Shown here one piece after another: positions 41,570 to 49,555 of a stretch of DNA of 64,000 bases (within the stretch, counting starts at the first letter, position 1; the number at the start of each line of letters is the position of its first letter). The DNA lies in NCBI RefSeq assembly GCF_019977355.1, contig NZ_AP024655.1:4774001-4838000 (forward strand), written 5' to 3'. The notes below the pieces were generated by a model that did not search any database, was not told the DNA's origin, and saw nothing but the letters and a program-made list of their open reading frames with translations. This DNA is from Arthrobacter sp. NicSoilB8 (GTDB lineage: Bacteria; Actinomycetota; Actinomycetes; Actinomycetales; Micrococcaceae). A program made the position numbers and the translations under genes.

Positions 41570-42226
41570 CTAGGCCGCCGTTCCGCTCGCAATGCCGGCC
41601 CGCAGGAGCCGTGCCGGCACGCCCACCCAGGTCTCGTCCTCCGGCACGTCGGCCAGGACGGCTGCACCCATGCCGATGGTGGCGCCCGCCCCTACCGAGG
41701 CGCCTTCCCGCACGCTGGCGTTCATGCCGAGGTAGGCTCCGCGCCCGATTCTGACACCGCCGCCCAGCGACACCCCGGCCGCGAACGTGGCGAAGTCCTC
41801 CACGACGTCGTCGTGAGTCAGCGTCACTCCGGGCATGACCACCACATGCTCGCCCAGGGTGACCCCGGCGGTCAGGGTGACATGGCCCAGCAGGACGCTC
41901 CCGCGGCCGATCCCGCATCCGTCCGGGATCCGGACCAGCGAGTCGACAACGGTGGCGTACCTGCGGTCCGGGAGTCCGAGCCCGGCGAGCCGGTCCACGA
42001 TCCGGGCGCGCCCGGCGCCGGAGCCGACACAGACCACCACGCCGGCTCCCGGATAGCGGAGGGCATCACTGGCCGGGCCCAGGACGCGGACGCCGTCCAC
42101 GACCGCTCCCGTCTTGCCGGCGTCGTCGTCGAGGATTCCAATGACCTCGGACCGTCCGCTCTCCCGGACGGCGGCGAGGACTTCACGGGCGAGGCCGCTC
42201 GCGGCGATGAGGAGCAGCTCATCCAT
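41570..42226 (-). CDS. NeuD/PglD-family sugar O- or N-acetyltransferase
   Basis: A 218-residue left-handed beta-helix enzyme. Residues 1-80 are a Rossmann-like N-terminal domain (LLLIAASGLAREVLAAVRES), the rest hexapeptide repeats (GHVTLTAGVTLGEHVVVMPG, GAYLGMNASVREGASVGAGA). PglD and NeuD members acetylate UDP-4-amino sugars or sialic-acid precursors using acetyl-CoA. It overlaps the DegT gene by eight bases and precedes the VanZ fusion by four, so it is firmly in the sugar operon, where it probably acetylates the amine introduced by the aminotransferase. The His base expected in the family is likely the HDDVVEDF region. Confidence 0.86.
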   Translation of the reverse strand: MDELLLIAASGLAREVLAAVRESGRSEVIGILDDDAGKTGAVVDGVRVLGPASDALRYPGAGVVVCVGSGAGRARIVDRLAGLGLPDRRYATVVDSLVRIPDGCGIGRGSVLLGHVTLTAGVTLGEHVVVMPGVTLTHDDVVEDFATFAAGVSLGGGVRIGRGAYLGMNASVREGASVGAGATIGMGAAVLADVPEDETWVGVPARLLRAGIASGTAA

Positions 42227-43403
42227 GATGCCGCCCGCCGGCCCTCCGCAGTGAGTTGATCACCCGGTACTGCTCGTCCGGAGTCAGCTGATGGTAGACC
42301 GGAAGAATCATGGTGTTATCGGTGAGCCGTTCCGTCACGGACAGATCGGCGCCGCCGGTGTCCAGCCGGGCGTAGGCCGGCTGCCGGTGAGCGGCCATGA
42401 TGCCGCGCCGGGCCGAGACGCCGTCCTCGGCAAGATGGGCCAGCAGTTCCTCCCTGCCCATCCCGAAGTCCGGCAGGACTTCGAACCAGAACGACTGGAA
42501 ATTGCTGGTGCCGTAGGCGGGGTCCTGGCTGAACCGCAGGCCTTCGACGTCGGCGAGGGCCGCACGGTAGCCGGCGACGATTCCGCGGCGGCGGGCGACG
42601 GCCTCCTGGAGCCGGCCAAGCTGCACCAGCCCGACGGCCGCCTGCAGATCCGTCATCCGGTAGTTGAAGCCGATCTCCAGATATTCCTCGGCCGGGGCCA
42701 GCCGGGCGGCATGCCGGTCGTTCGCCGAGACACTCATGGAATGTTCACGCAGCTGGCGGGCACGGGCAGCCCAGTCCGGGTTGCTGGTGGTCAGCATGCC
42801 GCCCTCGCCCGTTGTCAGGATCTTGCGGGGATGGAAGGACCACGCGGCGAGCTCGGCCCCTGCCCCTACCGGGCGCCCCCGGTACGTGGACCCCGCCCCG
42901 CAGGCCGAGTCCTCGAGCACCGTGATGCCCAGCGGGTCGCACAGCCCGCGGATCGGGTCCAGGTCCACCGGCATCCCGCCCTGGTCCACAACGACCACGG
43001 CACGGGTGGCCGGTGTGAGGGCTGCCGCGATGGTCCGTGCGGACACATTCCCGGTGTCCGCTTCGACGTCCGCAAACACCGGCCGGGCGGCAACGTAGGT
43101 GGCGGCGTTGGCAGTGGCGATGAAGGAGAAGGAGGGAACCACGACGTCGTCGCCCGGCCCGATGCCGGCCACTTTCAAGGCCAGATGCAGCGCGGTGGTG
43201 CAGTTGGATACGGCGACGGCGTGGCCGGCCTGCTGCGAGGCGGCAAAAGCGTCCTCGAACCTGGCCACGCGGGGACCCTGCGCCACCCAGCCGGAGGCGA
43301 TCACGTCGGCAACGGCCGCGGCTTCCTCGTCCCCGAGCCACGGCTTCATGACATTGATCCGGGTCAGCGCCTGCTCTTGGAGCTGGTCGTGATCGACGGT
43401 CAT
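42219..43403 (-). CDS. DegT/DnrJ/EryC1 sugar aminotransferase
   Basis: PLP-dependent aminotransferase of keto sugar nucleotides, 394 residues. The N terminus reads MKPWLGDEEAAAVADVIASG and WVAQGPRVARFEDAF, the PLP lysine is in AWSFHPRKILTTGEGGML near residue 190, and GFNYRMTDLQAAVG near residue 240 follows; these are classical DegT motifs. The ATG overlaps the epimerase stop (ATGA). It adds the amino group that one of the two acetyltransferases then acetylates. The position (3 or 4) is undetermined; the WlbA-like neighbour suggests 3. Confidence 0.9.
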   Translation of the reverse strand: MTVDHDQLQEQALTRINVMKPWLGDEEAAAVADVIASGWVAQGPRVARFEDAFAASQQAGHAVAVSNCTTALHLALKVAGIGPGDDVVVPSFSFIATANAATYVAARPVFADVEADTGNVSARTIAAALTPATRAVVVVDQGGMPVDLDPIRGLCDPLGITVLEDSACGAGSTYRGRPVGAGAELAAWSFHPRKILTTGEGGMLTTSNPDWAARARQLREHSMSVSANDRHAARLAPAEEYLEIGFNYRMTDLQAAVGLVQLGRLQEAVARRRGIVAGYRAALADVEGLRFSQDPAYGTSNFQSFWFEVLPDFGMGREELLAHLAEDGVSARRGIMAAHRQPAYARLDTGGADLSVTERLTDNTMILPVYHQLTPDEQYRVINSLRRAGGRHHG

Positions 43404-44395
43404 CGCACACCGCCCACCCTGGCGGCGGCGATCTCGCCGCGCAGCGGACGCCACCAGCTGACAAGTTCGCGCAGGCCCTCTTCGAGTCCGGTTTCGGCGG
43501 TGAAGCCGAGATCGCGTGCCGCCGAGGACGTGTCCGCCAGCCGGCGCACGACGCCGTTGACGGCGCGGTCCGGGCCGTGCTCCACGGTCAGGAACGAATC
43601 CATCGCCCGCAACAGCGCTTCAGCCAGTTGCAGCAGACTCGTTTCGGCGCCGCTGGCCACGTTGTACACGCCCTCGCGGACTTCGCTCCCGGCCGCCAGG
43701 ATGTTGGCGCGGGCGATGTCCCGGGTGTGGACGAAATCCATGGTTTGCCGGCCGTCACCGAAGATCAGCGGCGGCTGGCCGTCCGCGATCCGCTCCATCC
43801 AGCGCACCAGCACTTCGGTGTATAGGCCGTGAACGTCCATCCGCGGCCCGTAGACGTTGAAATAGCGCAGCAGCACGTAGTCCAGCCCGGTCATGGCGCG
43901 GAAGCTGCGGGCCATGCCTTCGTTGAAGGACTTGGCCGCCCCGTAGAAGGTGTCGTTGTTGTGGTGGTGGTGCCGTTCCGTGGTCGGAAACTCCTCCGCC
44001 ATGCCGTAGACCGAGGCGCTGGAGGCTGCGATCAGCTTGTCGACACGGTGCTCGGCTGCGGCCTCCAGGACGTTGAACGTGCCGTCGACCAGCACCTCCA
44101 GGGCAAGCCGGGGCTCTTCCGCGCACTGGGTGATGCGGATGGCGGCCTGGTGGAAGACGATATCTTTACCCCGCGTGAGGTCATGGACGAGGTCCCGGTC
44201 GCGCAGGTCGCCTTCGACCAGATGCACCCGGCCGCTTTCCATGGCCTCATCGAGATTGGCCCGGCGTCCGCGGACCAGGTTGTCCAGGACGTCGACCCGG
44301 CCGGCTCCCGCGGCGAGCAAATGATCAACAATCGTGGACCCGATGGTTCCGGCTCCGCCGGTTACCAGGACCGTGGCCCCCTGCAGTGTGCTCAT
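43400..44395 (-). CDS. NAD-dependent epimerase/dehydratase (GalE-like SDR)
   Basis: Extended short-chain dehydrogenase, 331 residues, acting on nucleotide sugars. Nucleotide motif VLVTGGAGTIGSTIVDHLL is at residues 9-27, the catalytic Ser is in ASSASVYGMAEE, and the YxxxK is in FYGAAKSFNEGM near residue 150, with RYFNVYGPRMD after it. A run of histidines (ERHHHHNND) precedes the tyrosine. The reaction may be 4-epimerisation or dehydration of the UDP-sugar; not decidable. It overlaps both neighbours by four bases. Confidence 0.9.
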   Translation of the reverse strand: MSTLQGATVLVTGGAGTIGSTIVDHLLAAGAGRVDVLDNLVRGRRANLDEAMESGRVHLVEGDLRDRDLVHDLTRGKDIVFHQAAIRITQCAEEPRLALEVLVDGTFNVLEAAAEHRVDKLIAASSASVYGMAEEFPTTERHHHHNNDTFYGAAKSFNEGMARSFRAMTGLDYVLLRYFNVYGPRMDVHGLYTEVLVRWMERIADGQPPLIFGDGRQTMDFVHTRDIARANILAAGSEVREGVYNVASGAETSLLQLAEALLRAMDSFLTVEHGPDRAVNGVVRRLADTSSAARDLGFTAETGLEEGLRELVSWWRPLRGEIAAARVGGVR

Positions 44396-45462
44396 CGTTT
44401 TCCTTCCAGCTGAAATTCGTTCCCTGTCACGGCACTGGGCCGCCCGTCCGCGCTGAGGCTGTTGCTGACCGCCTCCAGCACCGAAAGTACGCGGAGGCCG
44501 GCGGCCCCGCTGGTCCGTGCGGGCCGCCGCTGCCAGATGCTGCTGGCGAATTCGGCCACCATTTGGCCGAGGGCCTCGTGTTCGGGCAGGGCCGGGGACC
44601 AGGTGTCCCCCAGCCGGTAAGAGATGGCCGATGCCTTTTTCTCGGCCGCGGACCGCGACTGTGCGTCCAGGCTGACGCCGCGGTCGTAGACGCTGAGCCG
44701 CTGCTGCGGGTTCAGATCGTCCCAGACGAGGGTGCGACGGGAGCCGCCGACCACCAGTTGCCTGATCTTGGTGGGGCTCAGCCAGTTCACGTGCACGTGG
44801 GCCATGCCGCCGCCGGCCAGCGCGAAGGTCAGGTGGCCCACGCAGGCGTTTCCGGTACCGAGGGGGTCCGCGCCGTGAGCCGACACTTCGACCGGCCTTA
44901 GGCCGCCGGGAAGAATGAAGTCAAGGATGGACAAGTCGTGCGGGGCAAGGTCCCAGAAGACGTCCACGTCGGGCTGGACGAGGCCAAGATTGATCCGAAC
45001 CGAGTCGATGAACAGGATGTCGCCCAAGGAGCCGTCGCTGATCAGTTCCCTGATCTTCAGGACGGCCGGGGTGTAGCAGTACGTGTGGTCGGCCATCAGG
45101 ACCAGGCCGCGGCGCTCGGCTTCCTCGACCATTTCGAGGCCCTTGGCGCGCCCGTCTGCCAGCGGCTTTTCAACCAGCACGTGTTTTCCGGCACGCAGTG
45201 CCGTCAGGGCGATGCCGTGGTGGGTGTGGGCCGGCGTCGCGATGGCGACGGCGTCGACGTCGACCGTGTCCAGGAGCTCCTCGACGGACCCGCACACCGC
45301 GACGTCACCGTGAGCAGCCGCCAGCCTGGCGGCACGGACGCGGTCCATGTCCACGATGGCTGCCAGCTCCCAGTCGGGGGCAGCCTTGAAATTCCGGGCC
45401 AGATTCGGTCCCCAGTATCCTGCGCCGATGACGGCGACCCGCAAAGGGGCCGGAGAGGCCAT
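44392..45462 (-). CDS. Gfo/Idh/MocA oxidoreductase, WlbA-like UDP-sugar 3-dehydrogenase
   Basis: NAD-dependent dehydrogenase, 356 residues. The N-terminal motif VAVIGAGYWGPNLARNF and catalytic Lys in VLVEKPLADG (near residue 95) are present, and the segment RINLGLVQPDVDVFWDLAPH matches WlbA/WbpB, which oxidises the 3-position of UDP-GlcNAcA so that a DegT enzyme can aminate it. It begins the operon. The ATG at 45462 starts the conserved part; no strong ribosome site is seen. A UDP-GlcNAc 6-dehydrogenase (WbpA) is not in the window and would be needed from elsewhere. Confidence 0.88.
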   Translation of the reverse strand: MASPAPLRVAVIGAGYWGPNLARNFKAAPDWELAAIVDMDRVRAARLAAAHGDVAVCGSVEELLDTVDVDAVAIATPAHTHHGIALTALRAGKHVLVEKPLADGRAKGLEMVEEAERRGLVLMADHTYCYTPAVLKIRELISDGSLGDILFIDSVRINLGLVQPDVDVFWDLAPHDLSILDFILPGGLRPVEVSAHGADPLGTGNACVGHLTFALAGGGMAHVHVNWLSPTKIRQLVVGGSRRTLVWDDLNPQQRLSVYDRGVSLDAQSRSAAEKKASAISYRLGDTWSPALPEHEALGQMVAEFASSIWQRRPARTSGAAGLRVLSVLEAVSNSLSADGRPSAVTGNEFQLEGKR

Positions 45463-45615
45463 GAGCTCAGAATCTACGGCTGGAATCGCCACAGCCAACC
45501 CCCAGTTCGCTAGACGGCGACATCGGTATGATGCCACTGCCTATCCAAGCCGGTGCCCGGGTTCCCCGTCACGAGTGCCTATTACTTGCCTTTGCGAACG
45601 ACCGTCCGGTGATGC

Positions 45616-45644
45616 GTCCGGGTAGTACTCAGTTAGACCCGGAC
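45616..45644 (-). terminator. hairpin in the gap between diacylglycerol kinase and glycan operon
   Basis: GTCCGGGT (45616-45623) and ACCCGGAC (45637-45644) form an 8-base perfect stem with a 13-base loop, starting about 57 bases after the kinase stop codon on the minus strand. It may terminate the kinase gene and insulate the operon. The rest of this 238-base gap shows no gene. Confidence 0.5.
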
Positions 45645-45700
45645 TCACCACGTGGGCCGGCCTGCGGTGAATGGCCGCCCGCCACCGCGGGCCGGCGGCC

Positions 45701-46705
45701 TCAGACGGCCGTCATGCGAACGGTGAGGGCCCCCTGCTCCACTGTGACACCGAGGTGTTTGGCGCTGCCGAGGGGGTCGCCGTCGAGCTGGAATTCCTGC
45801 TCGTGGGCGAGCTCGATCTCCGCCGATTTTCCGGCGAAGTATTCGACTGATGTGTTCTTGGGGTTGTTCCGGCCGAAGACGCCTGCCAGCACGCCCAGCC
45901 AGCCCAACCGGCCGACGGGGGCCAGGATGACGACGTCCAGGATGCCGTCATCCACCTTGGCGTCGGGGAAGATCTCTACGCCGCCCATGATCTTGCCGCA
46001 GTTTCCCACCATGACGCTGCGGATCCGGCGCCGCACGGGGTGCTGGCCGTCAATGCTGATCTTTGCCCGGATGGGTTTGCCCGGCAGGTGCCGGATGCCC
46101 GCTTCCACGTAGGCGAGCCAGCCCACGCGGTCCTTGAGCTCGTCCACGGTATTGGCCATGATGGCGGCGTCGTAACCGAGACCGGCCATGACCAGGAAGA
46201 TGTGCTCCTCCTCGGCGTGGTCCAGCCTGGCTTTGACCACGTCAACCTTGACGTCCGTGCCGCTCAGGACGTCGTAGCTGGCGGCCACGGGGTCGGTGAT
46301 GTCGACGCCGAGATTGCGGGCCAGCAGGTTGCCGGTGCCCAGGGGCACCAGGCCCATGGGAGTTCCGGTACCGGCAAGGACCTCCGCCACGCAGCGGACA
46401 GTTCCGTCACCGCCTGCGGCGATCACGACGTCGACCCCGGCCTCCAGGGCCTCGCGCGCCTGGCCGATCCCGGTGTCTTCCTTGGTGGTCTCCAGCCACA
46501 GCGGCTCGGCCCAGCCCTGGGTCTCACACAGGCGGAAGAAGGAGGCGCGGAAGCTCTCCCCGGGGGACTTCATGGGGTTGATGACCACGGCGGCCCGCCG
46601 GGACTCTGTGTTCTCCGGGTTCTCCGGGTTCTCCGGGTTCTCCGGGGTCGCCTGGTTTTCCGGGGTTTCCGGGGTTTCCGGCGTCGCGGTGTTGTTCTCT
46701 GTCAT
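45701..46705 (-). CDS. diacylglycerol/lipid kinase-family protein with PEN repeat N terminus
   Basis: A 334-residue lipid kinase of the DAGK_cat type. The nucleotide-binding motif IAAGGDGTVRCVAEVLAG is near residue 97, followed by PMGLVPLGTGNLLARNLG. Conserved Asp and Glu of the C-terminal lobe lie in AEIELAHEQEFQLDGDPLG. Residues 9-36 are a run of PET/PEN/ATPEN repeats coded by 9-bp units, with no clear role and absent from standard family members; an alternate start further in is possible but the ATG at 46705 is the first. It probably phosphorylates diacylglycerol, a sphingosine-like base, or another lipid. Confidence 0.86.
   Translation of the reverse strand: MTENNTATPETPETPENQATPENPENPENPENTESRRAAVVINPMKSPGESFRASFFRLCETQGWAEPLWLETTKEDTGIGQAREALEAGVDVVIAAGGDGTVRCVAEVLAGTGTPMGLVPLGTGNLLARNLGVDITDPVAASYDVLSGTDVKVDVVKARLDHAEEEHIFLVMAGLGYDAAIMANTVDELKDRVGWLAYVEAGIRHLPGKPIRAKISIDGQHPVRRRIRSVMVGNCGKIMGGVEIFPDAKVDDGILDVVILAPVGRLGWLGVLAGVFGRNNPKNTSVEYFAGKSAEIELAHEQEFQLDGDPLGSAKHLGVTVEQGALTVRMTAV
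46611..46683 (-). repeat. 9-bp tandem repeats coding PEN units
   Basis: TTCTCCGGG on the plus strand repeats exactly four times (46611, 46620, 46629, 46638), then continues in degenerate copies to about 46683. On the coding strand it yields Pro-Glu-Asn repeats at the N terminus of the lipid kinase. Confidence 0.9.
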
Positions 46706-46878
46706 GGCGTCCTTCGGGGCGAATGGCGGGAGAGGTCCCGAAGTGAAATCCTAGCCGCAGTGCAGGCGCAACGTCCGCAGGGCCGGCGGGAATCGTGGAC
46801 GTCCGCTCCGCGCTGTCACTAGACTGGGCTTCGTGATGTGCCGGAGCCTGCGCCCCGGACACCGAAAGCGGGGGACAG

Positions 46879-47112
46879 ATGACTGAACCAGAGAAGTATT
46901 CAGCGGCGGCTGAATCATCCAGTATGGATCCCCACGACTGGGGCCGGGCGATGGCACTTGCCGTCACGCGGCTGGCCGAGCAGCTCGCACCCGACGACAG
47001 CGACGACATTCACACGCTGCTGGTGGGCCGGGACCTGCACCTGAAAATCAGTGACGAACCAGCGGGCGTCATGATCAGGGTTTCAACGGGGCCCATCTCG
47101 GACGCCGGCTAG
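46879..47112 (+). CDS. small acidic hypothetical protein
   Basis: A 77-residue soluble protein with a helical first half (DWGRAMALAVTRLAEQLAPD) and a short beta-rich second half (LKISDEPAGVMIRVSTGPIS). GGGGGA lies three bases before the ATG. No transmembrane segment, signal peptide or recognised motif. It is divergent from the lipid kinase and convergent with pcaR, with a 15-bp repeat array after it. It is probably real because of its ribosome site and coding-like composition. Confidence 0.6.
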   Translation: MTEPEKYSAAAESSSMDPHDWGRAMALAVTRLAEQLAPDDSDDIHTLLVGRDLHLKISDEPAGVMIRVSTGPISDAG

Positions 47113-47131
47113 CTGCCGGCCGCGCCGGCTG

Positions 47132-47221
47132 TTCCCGTGCCGGCCGTTCCGGCGCCATTTGTTCCGGTGCCAGCTGTTCCGGCGCCAGCTGTTCCGGCGC
47201 CAGCTGTTCCGGTGCCGGGGG
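47132..47221. repeat. six 15-bp tandem repeats between a small gene and pcaR
   Basis: Units at 47132, 47147, 47162, 47177, 47192 and 47207; units 4 and 5 are identical (TTCCGGCGCCAGCTG), and each unit carries GGCGCC- and CAGCTG-like palindromes. It fills the convergent gap before the pcaR stop at 47231. Confidence 0.92.
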
Positions 47222-47230
47222 CCCGAGGAG

Positions 47231-48034
47231 TCACCGACCCGAGGTCAGGTCCTCGGAGATGAGTTCCGCGGTGGCCACGGTCGCCTGACGCACGGTGTCC
47301 AGGTACGCTTCGGGATCGGGCTCCGCGGACACCGCCTGGGCCTGCAGCGAGACGTTGATCGCCGCCACCACCTTGGGCCCGTCATGGACGGGGGCGGCAA
47401 GAGACATCAGTCCCAGCTCCAGTTCCTGGTTCAACAGGCACCAGCCTTGGGCGCGGACCGTGGCCAGCTCGGTCAGGAGGCCGGCCTTGGTTCCGATCGC
47501 CCCGGGGGTGAGGGGCCGGATCTCGGCGGCCGCGAGGTACTCCTCCAGTTGCGCCGGCGGGAGGGCCGCGAGCAGCACCCGGCCCATGGAGGTTGCGTAG
47601 GCGGGGAACCGGGTGCCCACCGTGATGCCGACCGTCATGATCCGCCGGGTGGATACCCGCGCGATGTACGCGATGTCGGTGCCCTCGAGCACCGCGGCCG
47701 ACGTCGACTCTCCCAGCTCGAGCGAGAGCTCCTCGAGGTGCGGTTGGGCGAGCTGCGGAAGCGACAGCCCGGACAAGTAGGCGTAGCCGAGCTGCAGCAC
47801 CTTCGCGGTCAGGGCAAAGATCTTGCCGTCGGTGCGGACATAGCCGAGCTCCACGAGGGTGTGCAGGAACCGCCGGGCCGTGGCCCGGGTCAGGTCGGTC
47901 CGGGCCGCGACCTCGGTCAGCGTCATCTTCGGGTGATCCGTGTCGAAGGCGCGGATCACGGCGAGCCCGCGCGCCAGCGACTGCACGTACTGGTCGCTGG
48001 CCGCGGGCGCGCCGCCCTTGGCTACCTCAATCAT
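47231..48034 (-). CDS. pcaR: IclR family regulator of beta-ketoadipate pathway
   Basis: A 267-residue IclR regulator. The helix-turn-helix is LTEVAARTDLTRATARRFLH (residues 38-57), and the C-terminal effector domain runs from about residue 95 (GESTSAAVLEGTDIAYIARV). It is the last gene of the pca operon, close after pcaJ, the usual place for the PcaR that activates or represses pca genes in response to beta-ketoadipate. The ATG at 48034 has no strong site. Preceded by three 15-bp repeats. Confidence 0.9.
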   Translation of the reverse strand: MIEVAKGGAPAASDQYVQSLARGLAVIRAFDTDHPKMTLTEVAARTDLTRATARRFLHTLVELGYVRTDGKIFALTAKVLQLGYAYLSGLSLPQLAQPHLEELSLELGESTSAAVLEGTDIAYIARVSTRRIMTVGITVGTRFPAYATSMGRVLLAALPPAQLEEYLAAAEIRPLTPGAIGTKAGLLTELATVRAQGWCLLNQELELGLMSLAAPVHDGPKVVAAINVSLQAQAVSAEPDPEAYLDTVRQATVATAELISEDLTSGR

Positions 48035-48060
48035 TTACCGCCTCCCGGTCCCGCATCACT

Positions 48061-48105
48061 TTATCCCTGCATTCGTTATCCCGGCTGACGTTATCCCTGC
48101 AGGGC
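48061..48105. repeat. three 15-bp repeats in the pcaJ-pcaR junction
   Basis: TTATCCCTGCATTCG (48061), TTATCCCGGCTGACG (48076) and TTATCCCTGCAGGGC (48091). They fill the 72-base gap after the pcaJ stop at 48107. On the minus strand they give direct GCAGGGATAA-type motifs at a 15-base period, just before the pcaR start. Confidence 0.85.
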
Positions 48106-48106
48106 T

Positions 48107-48799
48107 TCAGCGTGCGTCCGCGGACGCGGCCCGCAGCGGCACGGGGACCATGGCCTGGAGTTCCTCGAGGGTGCAGCCGAAGGTTTCCCGGACGCGGACG
48201 CCGTCGGGTCCGGTGAGGAAGACGGCTTTGTCGGTGTAGACGCGGGTGACGCAGCCGATCCCGGTGAGCGGGTAGGTGCACGCCTCCACGAGCTTGGATG
48301 CGCCGTCGCGGGTCAGGAGGGTCATCATGACGAAGACGTCCTTGGCGCCGGTGGCGAGGTCCATGGCGCCGCCCACGGCGGGGATCGCGTCGGGGGCTCC
48401 GGTGTGCCAGTTGGCGAGGTCGCCGGTCGCGGAGACCTGGAAGGCGCCGAGCACGCAGATGTCCAGGTGGCCGCCGCGCATGATCGCGAAGGAGTCCGCG
48501 TGGTGGAAGTAGGACGCGCCGGGCAGTTCGGTCACGGGGATCTTGCCGGCGTTGATGAGGTCGCCGTCGATCTCGTCCCCGGTGGCTTCCGGGCCCATGC
48601 CGAGCATGCCGTTTTCGGTGTGGAGCGTGATGTTCTGCTCGGGTTCGAGGTAGTTCGAGACCAGGGTGGGCTGGCCGATGCCGAGGTTCACGAAGGATCC
48701 GGGGGCGATGTCGCGGGCCACGAGGCGGGCGAGGTCGTCCCGGCCCAGCGGCGTCCCGGATGCCTGGATATCGGCCTGGCTGTTGGACTGGATGCTCAT
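48107..48799 (-). CDS. pcaJ: 3-oxoadipate CoA-transferase, beta subunit
   Basis: Transfers CoA from succinyl-CoA to beta-ketoadipate with PcaI. 230 residues from the ATG at 48799, one base after the PcaI stop. The catalytic glutamate is in ITLHTENGMLGMGPE, and GSFVNLGIGQPTLVSNYLEP precedes it; GGHLDICVLGAFQVSATGDL is the conserved core. A 26-codon upstream extension is open but repeats PARQK and overlaps PcaI. It precedes pcaR and ends in a 15-bp repeat junction. Confidence 0.94.
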   Translation of the reverse strand: MSIQSNSQADIQASGTPLGRDDLARLVARDIAPGSFVNLGIGQPTLVSNYLEPEQNITLHTENGMLGMGPEATGDEIDGDLINAGKIPVTELPGASYFHHADSFAIMRGGHLDICVLGAFQVSATGDLANWHTGAPDAIPAVGGAMDLATGAKDVFVMMTLLTRDGASKLVEACTYPLTGIGCVTRVYTDKAVFLTGPDGVRVRETFGCTLEELQAMVPVPLRAASADAR

Positions 48800-48800
48800 C

Positions 48801-49529
48801 TCAGGCCACGCTTTCTGTCTTGCCGGCTTCTGTCTTGCCGGCTCCTGTCTTGCCGATGGCGCTACTGCTGGAATCAATACGGACGATGCTGTTGATGTAG
48901 ATTCCGGGGGTCACGATGACCTCCGGGTCCAGGGCGCCCGTGGGGACGATCTCGGAGACCTGGACGATGCTGTGCCTGGCCGCGGCGGCCATGATGGGGC
49001 CGAAGTTCCGGGCGGTCTTGCGGTAGACGAGGTTGCCCTTGCCGTCGGCCGTGAGGGCCTTGATGAGGGCGACGTCGGCGTGTATGGGGGTCTCGAAAAC
49101 CTGCCACTTGCCGTCCAGGAAGCGGGTTTCCTTGCCCTCGGCGAGCATGGTGCCGTACCCGGTGGGCGTGAAGAACCCGCCGATTCCGGCGCCGGCGGCC
49201 CGGATCCGCTCGGCGAGGTTCCCCTGCGGGACGAGTTCGAGTTCGATCTCTCCGGCACGGTACTTGGTGTCGAAGTGCCAGGAGTCGGACTGCCGCGGGA
49301 AGGAGCAGATCATCTTCTTCACCCGGCCCTCCTTGATCAGCAGCGCCAGGCCCTGGTCGCCCTGGCCGGCGTTGTTGTTCACCACGGTCAGGTCGGTGGC
49401 GCCGCACTCCAGCAGCGCGTCGATCAGTTCGAACGGCTGGCCGGCGTTGCCGAAGCCGCCGATCATGACGGTGGAGCCGTCCTTGATGCCGGCGACGGCC
49501 TCGCCGACCGTGTCAATAAAATTCAGCAT
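48801..49529 (-). CDS. pcaI: 3-oxoadipate CoA-transferase, alpha subunit
   Basis: Alpha subunit of the CoA-transferase, 242 residues. Core motifs: STVMIGGFGNAGQPFELIDA with the CoA-binding loop, VVNNNAGQGDQGLALLI, and IGGFFTPTGYGTMLAEGKET. The C-terminal 15 residues are a run of GKT(G/E)(A/S) pentapeptides made by the 15-bp repeats at 48813-48857, which is unusual. TAAGGAGAAC lies nine bases before the ATG at 49529. It is coupled to pcaJ by a one-base gap. Confidence 0.94.
   Translation of the reverse strand: MLNFIDTVGEAVAGIKDGSTVMIGGFGNAGQPFELIDALLECGATDLTVVNNNAGQGDQGLALLIKEGRVKKMICSFPRQSDSWHFDTKYRAGEIELELVPQGNLAERIRAAGAGIGGFFTPTGYGTMLAEGKETRFLDGKWQVFETPIHADVALIKALTADGKGNLVYRKTARNFGPIMAAAARHSIVQVSEIVPTGALDPEVIVTPGIYINSIVRIDSSSSAIGKTGAGKTEAGKTESVA
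48813..48857 (-). repeat. three 15-bp repeats encoding a GKT pentapeptide tail in PcaI
   Basis: TTCTGTCTTGCCGGC at 48813 and 48828, and a third copy TCCTGTCTTGCCGAT at 48843 (plus strand). Translation on the minus strand gives GKTGA-GKTEA-GKTES at the PcaI C terminus. Confidence 0.9.
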
Positions 49530-49555
49530 GGCTGTGTTCTCCTTAGGCCGGCTGG

